From Herpomyces periplanetae (taxonomy: Eukaryota > Ascomycota > Laboulbeniomycetes > Herpomycetales > Herpomycetaceae): a stretch of 49,325 nt of DNA. The stretch is from assembly GCA_009733715.1 (NCBI GenBank), contig WMKJ01000094.1, forward strand, positions 1 to 49,325. Reading direction: 5' to 3'. Positions 30,706 to 41,800 of the stretch are shown in pieces (the first letter of the stretch is position 1; every line of letters starts with the position of its first letter). The translations under genes and the position numbers were made by a program. Below the pieces are notes generated by a model that had not been told where the DNA came from, ran no database searches, and was given only the letters and a program-made list of their open reading frames with translations.

Positions 30706-33700
30706 ATGATATTCACGATAAATGAATCCAGTTTATCATTTTCACTGGGTCGTTGTTTTCGCCATGTTTTATTTTACAGCTCTGCTGCTACTATGAGTGG
30801 CATAACTGCCGTTCATTTGCACGATGTTTATTGTCTTGTTAACGAAAAACGCCTAAAATTTCAAATCGCCAATCAACTTAGAACATTCAAATTAAACCGT
30901 TTGAATGAATTCCTCTCCGCATATAATATATACCCTACTAATTTAGATGATCTCCATTCGATAATCTTGTCCCATTCTACCAATGTTACCACTAAACTCA
31001 GTTTAACATCCCGCCCTCCTCTCCCAGTCGCTGCCCGCTCGTTAGACATTGCTAACTCTTTTCTATCTGCTCTTCTGTTAACATCGTCCGAGCATATTTA
31101 CTCACTCACTCGACTGGATTCATTCCAAAGTTTTAATCTTTTCCGTTATAATTCAGTTTTCTCTGATTTATTTCAAACCCTATGGCTAGGGATCATACCC
31201 GATTTATCTTCACTCATACATCCTTTTCAAAACTTCACTTATTCATCTTCCTTGACTTCACAAACCAGTATCGATTCATGCTTAGCTGTTCCTCTTGGAA
31301 CTCAATCTTGGCCACCCTACCGGCTCGAATTTCCTTTTTCACTTCACACTCCCTTCAATTCCTTTTCTCTTTCTAAACGTTGGTCATCAACTACAACCTC
31401 TCATCTCAAGTCTCCTCATCAACAATTAATTGTCTTCCGTTCAGATTTAGAAACTAACAATCCAGCCTCACACTCTTCATGTGCAGTGAACCTTGAACCT
31501 CGCCAATTGCTCAAAACCCACACCTCTTCCGTTAATTCTTCAAATACTCCCAATTCTTACGATTTCACATCAGTATACTCAGCACCACACTCATCAACCC
31601 CTCTTAATTCCCCTTCCTTCTCCGAAAATTATTCTCCCTTAGCAAATCCTGATCTCGATGCTGATTCCTCCTTACTTCCATCTTGTTCTTGTAATATTAA
31701 TCCCTCATCTGACGTGAAACATATATTGCAGCTTCGGTCTGCACTTTCGTCTCCCCTTCCATCGTCAAATATCAAACAACTTCTGGCTAATCTCACACAG
31801 GAAAAATTACAGACTAACAATGTTTGGCTTAATCCGTGCGTATTGGAGTTTTTTTTTACATATCATAGATTTATTGAGTCAAGCCGAATTTCTTCCGTCG
31901 ACAAAGACTCTGCTCACGCGCCCTACGTATTACCTTCTCGTGTTATAAAATTAATTCAATCATCAAATATTAGGGAAACCTTTTCTTCCTTTTTACTTCT
32001 GTTCGTAAATGCCCAATTGGATACTCAATTTGCCCATCACGTTATCCCGAAATTCGTGCTTGTTATAACCGGACAAAATCAGATTCCATGGCCTAATATC
32101 TATGTATTATTGAAATGGCTAACTTCTATTCGTGCGCTTTCCAACGAACTGGCCATTTCTATTTTTCAAAATACAGCGTATTATGCTCAAACATTCGATT
32201 CTATTATCAATCAATTTACCTGTTTTTCCAACTTGATCTCAAAATCAGCCAACCAAAACTCCGAGGATAATCCGTTTTCCTCTGCCTTGCGCCGTATTGT
32301 TGCCTTTCACGCTATTCGTATACATCAAATACATCCACTTTATACCTGGCTCACAAGTCAATTTACTATTGTTCAAGCATCGGCTACGTGGACTGAAGTT
32401 TTCGGTAATCACATCACTCAAGTAATGCGCGCTGGGAATTTTGTCTCAATTTCACACCTTTGTGAACGGTGCTATATAAGACTTTTTTCCCATTCATCTC
32501 TTATTGGCGCCCGAATCTTGCAGGAAATATATTCACTAACCTTTGACCACTTTCAAGTTCACAAGGACTCTACCTTGTTACCTCTGCTATTTGAATTACT
32601 CGATAAACTCTGCAGATTTTCACCTCGTATTGACGCACTACAGATCCTTAAAAGATATATCCTTGAGACTAATCTCACCCGCATGGCACTCACTTACTTC
32701 GCATCATTACTGAACGAAATAATTCTGTGTAACGAGCTTAATCGCCTCTGCATCGATTTATACTCTCCTTCATCCCACTCTCTTGATGAGAATTTATCCA
32801 TTATTTTATCCTTGTTAAAAGTATCTTTAGGATGTTCGGAGAATTTTGTAGCTTTGCTAGAGAAACTTCTTGAGTTAACACATTGGAAGGAAGATTTAAG
32901 TAAGGCTATACTAGAAGCATTGGCTAAATCTGAGTATTGCTTGGATGTTCATTCCATGTTCATCAAAAGTTCCTTAAAAAGCACTCATGATTCCGGAACT
33001 CTGTGCGAAGATATCATCAATTTTCAAGCGCGCTTCCTCAAAAATGCTTGGTACGCTACTGGGTCGGAAGACTTGGTATATCAATTGTATTTAACCATTC
33101 AGCGAACTATAAACGCAGATCAGGTGTCTCCTGTACTTTTTACGGCGATTTTGGATGTTCTTTTAGAAGCGGAAAATTACGAAATGGTTTTCTCACTGGT
33201 TTTAAATCGCAAGATTAACGTGGGGTCGGATGTGCTGGCAAAATTACTGGTAGCTGGTGCTAGGACAGGACATTGGGAGCTGGTTGGTAAACTACTTGAT
33301 GAGCATGAAAGCAAAGATTTGCGAAAAATACTGTCAGGGCCTTCTCATGTTGCAAATGGAATGTTAAAAGAACATATCCGGGATTTCGGTGTTATTGAAG
33401 GTTTAGTGTACTGTAAGAGTCTATGCACTCGTTTTGATTTTAAACCAAATCGACAGTCACTTAACGTATTTGCGCTTAAATTGCTTCGGGAAGGAAAACC
33501 CGATTTAATAATTGACGTATTATCAACGTTACCACATAATGTAACGCAAGTTGAACTGCAGTATTCTGTCATCCCTACTTGGATTAACACATGGATTTGC
33601 AAATGGATGCCTGATGTCAAAGGAGTAATGAATTTGATGGTTCAAATGAAACAATTGAGCCCTAAATTTATGACATTGCCCATGATTCAAGTTTTTAAGC

Positions 33701-34740
33701 AAGCAGTTCAACATTTTGGCAATTCAGCGAACCGATTACATAAAGAGATGGGAATTTACGTGACGGGGGGGATATACTCTGATGTATATAAAAGGGTATT
33801 TCAAGGCTTAAAGGGGGACGAGTATGTACGAAATTTGGAAGAGTTGAAACGGGAAGTAAAATTATGTGTTCCATGGAGAGATCAAGCTTTTGAAAAGATG
33901 AAAATGAATAATGAGAAGGCGAAACTACACAGTTGCTTTGCACGTATTGACATAGAAAAGGCAATGCTTGTAGAAATAAAGAACAATCGACCGTCAGTAG
34001 CGTTGAAGTTATTTCGGGAGAATTGGATGAATGGCATTTATGGATCACGTACAGCAGTTAAGCGAGCCATGTTGGCGTGTAAACTTTTGGGCCGAGAAGG
34101 ACTTGAGGAAGCGAGTAAGCTGATTGATGAGATGTGTCGTCATGGACGTGAATCAATACGCGAAAAACTTATGGTTACCATAATGGAAGATGAAAAAGCA
34201 GAAGATATTGTTAATGCTACATTAAGTTATTATGATACATTTTTAGTGGGAGGGTCAAAGTTAAAATTTAAGTATCGTATAGCTGCTAGTGCAGCGAATC
34301 GATTACTGGAGCGTAAACATGGACAGTATGCGGTTGAAATGTTAAAGAAAATTCATGAGAAGTTTGGACATTTTAAACGGTTTGATCGTGTTATATGGAC
34401 AGTTTTCTTACGAGCTTTTACGGCAATTGGTGATATACGAGGTATCACATGGGTAGTGAATGAAGCAATAAGCACAAATGTTCAAATTGATGAAGAATTT
34501 ATGTGGCAACTAACGAGATGTACTATACAAGTCATACGGTTACAAAATGGAACTAAACAGCCAGACGGACATGAAATGGAAAGGGAAAAAGTAGAAGCCG
34601 TTACCCAAACACTAATTAAACATTCTCTAAAACACTTTAACGTTAAGCGTAAACAAGCCGACGAAATCGGACAAAGTTTGCTCGAAACAATTCGCAAAAT
34701 CGAAAAATCCAAACACCAAGAAAGGAACGAACGGGGGTAA
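30706..34740 (+). CDS. Very long helical-repeat (PPR-like) protein, probably mitochondrial
   Basis: A single uninterrupted frame of 1344 codons ends in TAA at 34738. The first 30 residues (MIFTINESSLSFSLGRCFRHVLFYSSAATM) carry Arg, His and Ser but almost no acidic residues, fitting a mitochondrial presequence; the in-frame ATG at 30793 is an alternative start. Residues 150-390 are Ser/Asn/Pro-rich. The remainder is almost entirely alpha-helical with degenerate pairs of helices; the clearest PPR-like units are near 820-960 (LAKLLVAGARTGHWELVGKL; LNVFALKLLREGKPDLIIDV) and 1130-1250. Fungal proteins of this type usually act in mitochondrial RNA processing or translation. No specific orthologue is recognised. 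The coding strand changes from pyrimidine-rich in the first third to purine-rich in the last. Confidence 0.7.
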   Translation: MIFTINESSLSFSLGRCFRHVLFYSSAATMSGITAVHLHDVYCLVNEKRLKFQIANQLRTFKLNRLNEFLSAYNIYPTNLDDLHSIILSHSTNVTTKLSLTSRPPLPVAARSLDIANSFLSALLLTSSEHIYSLTRLDSFQSFNLFRYNSVFSDLFQTLWLGIIPDLSSLIHPFQNFTYSSSLTSQTSIDSCLAVPLGTQSWPPYRLEFPFSLHTPFNSFSLSKRWSSTTTSHLKSPHQQLIVFRSDLETNNPASHSSCAVNLEPRQLLKTHTSSVNSSNTPNSYDFTSVYSAPHSSTPLNSPSFSENYSPLANPDLDADSSLLPSCSCNINPSSDVKHILQLRSALSSPLPSSNIKQLLANLTQEKLQTNNVWLNPCVLEFFFTYHRFIESSRISSVDKDSAHAPYVLPSRVIKLIQSSNIRETFSSFLLLFVNAQLDTQFAHHVIPKFVLVITGQNQIPWPNIYVLLKWLTSIRALSNELAISIFQNTAYYAQTFDSIINQFTCFSNLISKSANQNSEDNPFSSALRRIVAFHAIRIHQIHPLYTWLTSQFTIVQASATWTEVFGNHITQVMRAGNFVSISHLCERCYIRLFSHSSLIGARILQEIYSLTFDHFQVHKDSTLLPLLFELLDKLCRFSPRIDALQILKRYILETNLTRMALTYFASLLNEIILCNELNRLCIDLYSPSSHSLDENLSIILSLLKVSLGCSENFVALLEKLLELTHWKEDLSKAILEALAKSEYCLDVHSMFIKSSLKSTHDSGTLCEDIINFQARFLKNAWYATGSEDLVYQLYLTIQRTINADQVSPVLFTAILDVLLEAENYEMVFSLVLNRKINVGSDVLAKLLVAGARTGHWELVGKLLDEHESKDLRKILSGPSHVANGMLKEHIRDFGVIEGLVYCKSLCTRFDFKPNRQSLNVFALKLLREGKPDLIIDVLSTLPHNVTQVELQYSVIPTWINTWICKWMPDVKGVMNLMVQMKQLSPKFMTLPMIQVFKQAVQHFGNSANRLHKEMGIYVTGGIYSDVYKRVFQGLKGDEYVRNLEELKREVKLCVPWRDQAFEKMKMNNEKAKLHSCFARIDIEKAMLVEIKNNRPSVALKLFRENWMNGIYGSRTAVKRAMLACKLLGREGLEEASKLIDEMCRHGRESIREKLMVTIMEDEKAEDIVNATLSYYDTFLVGGSKLKFKYRIAASAANRLLERKHGQYAVEMLKKIHEKFGHFKRFDRVIWTVFLRAFTAIGDIRGITWVVNEAISTNVQIDEEFMWQLTRCTIQVIRLQNGTKQPDGHEMEREKVEAVTQTLIKHSLKHFNVKRKQADEIGQSLLETIRKIEKSKHQERNERG

Positions 34741-35332
34741 GCTAAAAATAGCTCTTCAGCCCTACGTGTTATTCTAGATTCAGCCCTACGGCCCTCACCG
34801 CCCGTCGTGCCTTCCGCTTTCGTGCTGGAACACTCCAGACGATATGACGTCACTCCGCCCTTCCCAATTCGGCAATCGCCCATTTGCTATTTCGTTTCTT
34901 CTGTGTTGTTCCTTTTTTGCCGTATGCTTTTGATGAAAACTTTTTTCCTCTTTTTCTTCTTCCTCTCGATACTTGATTTCTTCCTTTTCTCACTTTCTCC
35001 CCCTCTCTGCTTATCTAATACTTTTTTCGTCCAAACTGTCCCTCAGTTTGCAATATAATCATCTACCTTCAAAATTATTCGTTTCCTACATTTCTTGCCA
35101 TTTGTCCTTATTCCAATGGATTCCTCCTTCATCTTTCCTCCAGAATTAACCTCTTTGTTCTTTCGCTTCCATATCTACTAAAAACACACCCTCTCCAATT
35201 TTCCTTCCCCATTTCCCCTCTAATTTTTTCATCTTCGCTTGATTATCACTACCCATACTCTTTTCTTCCCTTCTCTTTCTCCCGTCCACGTTTTTGCACC
35301 GCGTTACATATTATGTTTAACTTTACTCGAAT
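34741..35332. other. Intergenic, pyrimidine-rich leader region
   Basis: This spacer follows the PPR-like stop. It is C/T-rich on the + strand, especially 34890-35060 and 35180-35290, matching other upstream regions in this window. It contains a TGACGTCA core at 34845-34852. No gene is seen. Confidence 0.55.
34845..34852. promoter_or_regulatory. CRE/ATF core TGACGTCA
   Basis: An exact 8-bp CRE core, the second intergenic one in the window. It lies 105 bp after the PPR-like stop and about 490 bp before the small ORF at 35333, followed by C-rich sequence (CTCCGCCC). Function is inference. Confidence 0.3.
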
Positions 35333-35707
35333 ATGTTCCAGCCTCTAACTTCTAGCAATACCCTTACCGATGTTATCCGGGAAATGAACTATTCCAATCT
35401 TCTCAGTACTTTTTACCGTCTTCACTCTTTGTACCTTATTTCTCCATCTTGCATCAGTAAGTTTACTTTCCTACTTGCATACCTTCATTTACTCTCCCTT
35501 ACCATGTACCTCTTTGTATATATACATTTATATCATCTCCATTCATCACCTCAAAAATCCATCACCATTTTTCCCTTCTCTTCGTATACGCTTCCATGTA
35601 CCCCTTCCGTACGCCTTGTATTGAACTTCAACTAACTTTTACCTACCCAGCCCACAGCTTCTGATCCCAAATTTAAAACCTTTAAACAATTTGCCTTCCA
35701 TGCATAA
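35333..35707 (+). CDS. Possible small two-exon gene or spliced upstream ORF of the USP gene (57 aa)
   Basis: The ATG at 35333 (MFQPLTSSNTLTDVIREMNY) runs 41 codons to a GTAAGT donor at 35457. The intron contains CTAAC at 35634-35638 and two candidate acceptors, CCCAG (35650) and CACAG (35657). The second gives exon 2 at 35658-35707, encoding TSDPKFKTFKQFAFHA then TAA, with matched phase. Exon 1 reads as an ordinary helical protein, unlike the poly-pyrimidine translations around it. I recognise no family. Its stop lies only 122 bp before the ATG of the giant deubiquitinase, so it may instead be an upstream ORF in that gene's leader. The second acceptor lies 24 nt beyond the CTAAC; the nearer one would give a 46-aa product. 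Confidence 0.35.
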
Positions 35708-35829
35708 CAATCTAAGCTCTTCGCACTTCATAATTTTCTTTCTTCATGCCACGCTAAAATTTTATTCAACATCATTATAAACTTTTTACCTTCCAAACAC
35801 CTTTCGTTAAACAATTCTTCTTTACCACA

Positions 35830-38800
35830 ATGTTGTCACAAGATGCTCTGGATCATGAGGAAATCATTCCTACCCCCAAAAAACCTCGCCTGGAAGAATC
35901 ACCTCAAGTATTCCCAACCCTTTCCTTTGATTTACACTCCCCATCATTTGATACATCCAATCTTTCGCATGTGTTTGACCCCAAGGATGCCCCTCCGATT
36001 GATTTACTCTCTTCCCTATCTACAGACTCTCTCCCTTTAGCAGTTAGAGCATCCCCCTCTGATTCTACTCCCCTTTCACAACCTGCATTTACCCAACCGA
36101 GTCTTTCCCTACAAACACTTCCCCACTTGGTTATCCATCCTACAAACGAACATTCACCCACACTTAAACCTTACGATGGGCCAACCAAAACCTGCCATTC
36201 CGAGGATCGTGACTCACAATCTTCCAATGATAATTCTGATGTCGTCTTCATAGAAAATGAATCAGATTGTTTGGCTTATCAGATCATGAGAAATTTTCCA
36301 TACACTTCTCATCCTTTTATGATACCTAAGACGTTCGCAAATATGACCTTACACATCTCAACAGGTATGCTATCTCAATATATATTTAAACCTTCACCAT
36401 CTTATACACTTAATTTCTCCTACTGATTTTCACCCCAGAACCAAACGTCGATGCCTCCGTGTTTCACAATATTAATCTGTGGTTCGAATTTCAATTAAAG
36501 TTACTACCTCGCTACACTCCGGACTGGCAAATATTGTATCAAAAGCAGCCTCAAATTTGGGAACAAGTTGGCGACTTCTTTCAAAAGCTCATCACTAGGA
36601 AGTAAGTTATTTCATGGATTGGTATACCCTACTTTTTTCCGGCCTCATGTGGTTTTTATTGCGCGCTCGACTACTTCCACGGGTTAACAAAATACACACA
36701 CACTAGGGATGACTTTGGCCAGAATTTTACCGCAGATTCCCTTCGAAATGATCTTCTACCCCTCATGTTTAATTACGCTAACATAACGACCAAACTTTTA
36801 ATATCGGATTGTATTGCATTTAAAGAAAATAATTCTTTTCATCCTGTCTCATCCGGTCATATCAGGTTACTACACATGTGCCTAAGTAGAATTGAAGAGC
36901 CAGGTCTATTCCATTTGTTGGAAAAAGTTTACTCGATTGATTTTGATTACGTTTTTTCACATCTCATTAAGAGCTTTCTCGGCTGTCAACTCGAATGTCT
37001 TGAACACATCGTCTACCTTTGTAAAGATAATTTATGCATATCAGGTGACGCTAACGGTTCAATCCTCGCTCTTAATTGCCTTGCATTATTCGATGATATT
37101 GCAAAGGCCATTTGTTACTCCCAATATGAAGATCTGCAAACGAATAGGCTAAAATGCGAGTACCCACCCTTGTATCTTCAAGTATTTCGTTCCTTCGATA
37201 ATGTACTATTATCCTCGCTAACTAGCAGTTCCTCCGTACCTATTGATTTTCGACGGAAATTATTCTCTCACTTGACCAGAATGGTCTCGACAATCGTGGA
37301 AATTAGTCCTAGCTTACGTGCCGAGCTGTGCAAAGATTTTATTAATGTTTCAAAGTTAACCAGTTTTCCCATTCAGTTTACCTCACTTGTAGTCATAATA
37401 TTTTGGAAGATAAAGCGTTTGAAAGAATTTATTTGCAAAGGACGTATGGACGTCCGAGTCCTCGGAATTGAATTATTAAGCTTCGAGTTAATAGACCTTT
37501 GGAAAGCTCGGTGCTCGATTAACTTAATACCTGGTGCTGTATTACAGTTAGTTGGAGAATTAATATTAGAGGAAAATATTGTTGAAATTATCCTTGGAAT
37601 TGATTCCCATCCTCAATTGATTGCGCGAAGCGGAAATATAATTGGCTTTCTCATTGTTACGGATTTCTTTGATCAATTCGTTGCTCCAGTTATTTGGGAT
37701 ATCATGGGAAGATGTACAGATGGTCAAATATTCAATGCCCTGTTCGATATGATGAGTTCTAGCTTGAATTTATTCAATGAAACTCAGTTACTCGACATTT
37801 TTCGTCGTTTTGACGACTTGCCATTTTCAAGCTTCACCCAAGAAGTATTCAACTTTTCTTCAGCTATACTTCGCATACTTAACGAACGGGGTAAAGTTTG
37901 GACTGAAAATAAGTTGAACATCTGTCCGTACTATCTTTTTCGCAATCTTATCAAAAAGGCTTGCCGTAAAGATACGTTTCAGCACAACGTTAAATTGGTT
38001 TACGTAGAATCCATGAGATTGTTATCGACTATCGGCCGCCTAGGTTCTCAGGCCGCTCGTCGAAAAATTTATCTCGAATCAGCTTCATATTATCTAGCTC
38101 AGGAATATTGTGATGGTGATGTTGAAATTATCTTTACTTTGTGTAAAGAAGCCAAGGGAGATTTAGACTTCTTATTCAATGAGCTTGACATTGCCACTCA
38201 CGTACTTATCGATTTGGGAAAACTCTTAAACTGCACTTCTACGCCTAGCTCAGTTGAAAGCAATAGGCCTTATGGTGATAATAGTCAATTGAAGTTGTGT
38301 GATGAAGCTTTTACTTTAGCGTTAAGATCGAGACTAGATTTTTTGATACATCTACTCGTTCACGGAGCTCGTTACTTTACAGATGAGCAATTAATGACAT
38401 TTTGGAGTTATATCATTCTCTTACAAACTATGCAAAACTCTTCACGAGACTACGTATGGACTTCTTTATCCAGAGTATTAAAGAACCATGAGCTAGACCT
38501 TTACATTGTAAAACGGTTGGCAAATGACTTATTACCCATGGCTGATCCGTTTACCATATCACCAATGTTTTTTGAATTCATTCGTGATGTGACGGAATAT
38601 TTATTACATAAAACGAAGGCTAAAACTTACAAGCAATCTTTTTATGTACCCTGTGAGATTATTATATGGAAAATTATATTACTAGCCATTGATGAAGATA
38701 TGGCAGATCGAGCGATGAACCTGTTTACTCAACTTCACTGCAATTTGAGTGTGTGGGACATAGATAAGAAGGATATACTAGCTGCGGCGCAGGATATACT

Positions 38801-41800
38801 TATTCAACGATGTTTAACGATACTTCAAGTTACTGCTGTGCGAATTATGCAACAAACAAAACTTGATGACTGGGTAGTATTGGATCAATTGGATAAGTCT
38901 ATAATCAAGGATTCTACAACACCTTATATATTGTTTTCCCGAGTATTCAAATTCATGGGAACATTACTACAATATGTTCGTAAATTTCCCCCGTATTCTT
39001 TACTTGATCAAAGAAGAAACTTGCTTGCAGGTGTGGACTATGAACTGAAGTATCAAACTTTTGGGGATAATAAATGTAGTGGTATTGGATGCTTAAAACT
39101 TAATGAATACCAAAGTATGGGGGACTTGAGGAACCTTTTAGTCAGGTTAACAAAGTGGGAAAAATTCGAGTTGTTTGTCGGAGGACGAAGGTACAAATTT
39201 GATCATTCATTGAATCTTGCAGTAAAAGATTTAGCCTTGGATGAAGCAGGCTTTATCATAGTTAGAAAATTACCCGGATCTTTTATACACTTTGAAGCAA
39301 TTGTCGGAGCCGAGTACTCTAGTGCAGAAAAAGCGATTGCGGGCAGCTTTGAAATTATTTACAATTTTTTAGATTGTCCAGGATCAATTGCTCGTGTAGC
39401 ATTTGAATTTCTCGGGAATTTTGTCCCAGGGAAACAATTGTGCATTGACTTGATGCATGCTGGAGTGAAGGAAATTTTAAACGTGAACAAGCCAATGAAA
39501 AGTCAGTTTACATTGATTTGCTTTGAAAAGTATTTAAAAGAAGGCTTGGGACGAATAAGTGATGATAAGACTATAGTGGAAAAAGTGTTTGAATTGCTGT
39601 GTACGTATATTCTAAGATTGCCAGATACAACTGGTTCAAACACGCCAGCCGGATATGATGATTTACAATTAACTTCACGAGTGTTACATAACTTTTATCT
39701 AGTTTTGTGTGAAGAAAAGTTCGTTGAGATCACCAATAAGTATTGTGATAAGATAAATAGTTTGGTTGATCGGATCATGATTGTTATTGACGAAACAGCA
39801 GATATAGAAGGTACCGTTAACCTGGTGAAGAACTGTTACATGAGCTTAATTAGAATTTCAATGACATGGAGAGAAGGATGGAATATGCTATCAGAGTCAC
39901 CAAGCTTTGAAGCATTACACAAACGTCTGTTACTTAACGATAACGTTGAACTACGGGAATCTATAGTGAAGGACATTAAATCAGCTTTGAGAGTCACCAA
40001 TTTAGGTGAACATATGCTAGAGCAGAGTTTAGCCAATTATTTTTGGCGTTTAGCAACGACGTTTATCCAAAGTTTACCCTCCCAGAGAAATTATACGAAT
40101 AGCTTATTTTCCCTTGCAACAGATTTAGTGAACCATTTGTATGGGGATGAAAGCACTTTAAAGCAAAGTACCGGAACAATTGAAGAATTGCGTGATCATA
40201 TGACAATTTGGCAGGATATACTATTGAGACATCGACACAATGAACGACCCGGTGTTATTGAAGCGGATTACACGGTAATTGGCCTTTGTCAACTGTTAGA
40301 ATTTGGCTATGAATGCTTAAGAAAAATGGGTGAAACCATCATTAATTCGGGATTAATTGAAGTTATATTTGAACGATTTCTCTTCCCTAACAATAGTAAT
40401 AACGAGGAAAATGATACACTGAGCAAAAAAGATGTTGATGCTGTGTTATATCCAGTGGTTGACGGAGAAAGTCGTAGCAAACTGTACTCTCTGGTCACAG
40501 TTCACGGGCATGATCACGAAGGGTTTAAGAGGATAATCAAGGCTATGTGGAATAGTGTTAAAGATGATCCAGGACAAGTAGGCTTATACGATGTTGATAC
40601 AAGTTTGCGGAGTGAAGTTGGTTACGTTGGAATTAAGAATTTGGGAAATACTTGTTACATGAATTCATTGCTGTCTCAATTTTACATGAACATTGACTTT
40701 CGGGAATTTTTTATGAACATTGACACGAGTAATGAGTTTAGAAAAAATGAAAGTCTACAACTATTGCGCGAAACTCAAAGGCTAATGGGAGCAATGCAAG
40801 AGAGTCATCGCAAGGCAATAGATGCTGAAGGTATTGCACGAAGTATTCGTACCCACGAAAACGAAGATATAGACGTAGCAATTCAAATGGACGTGGAAGA
40901 ATTTTTCAATTTACTATACGAACAATGGGAACGACAAATACCGACGAATGAATTGAAAAAACGGTTTGGCGAATTTTATGCTGGCGAAACGATTAATCAG
41001 ATAAAATCGCTTGAATGTGAGCACGTCTCGGAGCGAGTGGAAATTTTTACTACGCTACAATGTGATGTTAAGGGTAAGGCTAGCTTGAGCCAAAGTTTAA
41101 GCGCCTTTGTCGAAGGAGAGTTAATGGTGGGTGAAAATAAGTATCGATGTGAATCATGCGGAGGGAAACTAGTAGAAGCGGTTAAACGAACGTGTGTTAA
41201 ACGATTTGCACAAAATGTTATTTTTCACTTAAAACGATTTGACTTTGACGTCAGTCGAATGCAGCGCAACAAAATTGACGACTACTTCGAATTTCCGTTA
41301 ACAATTGACTTATCGGGATATACAGTTGAACATTTGGGGGATGGTGAAGGGGACAAACGGCAAGACTTTGAACTGGTAGGGGTACTACTACATAAAGGTG
41401 TTGCGGAACACGGACACTATTTTTCGTGTATTCGAACACCCGGTATGACAGATGATGGAGAAGCTATTTGGGTTAAGTATGACGATGCAGAAGTTGAATT
41501 TGTCAAGGCAGCTGAAGTTAGAGAAAAGTGCTTTGGGGGTGTAATTGATGGAGAGGAAAAGGTATTGGGTAAATTGATTAAAGGATGTAATGCGTACATG
41601 TTGTTTTATAAACGAGCGGCAGATGTGCGTTTGAACGAAGATAGGTGGAAAAAGGCAGATCAACTAGAGCAGCCTCGGGTGAACGTTCCGGAAGACATAG
41701 CGTTTGACATAGCACTGGATAATGTAGCAGCTCTGCGAGAGTATTGTATGTTTGAGAGTGAGCATGCAAGATTTTTGGAATTCATAATCAACGGATTGAG

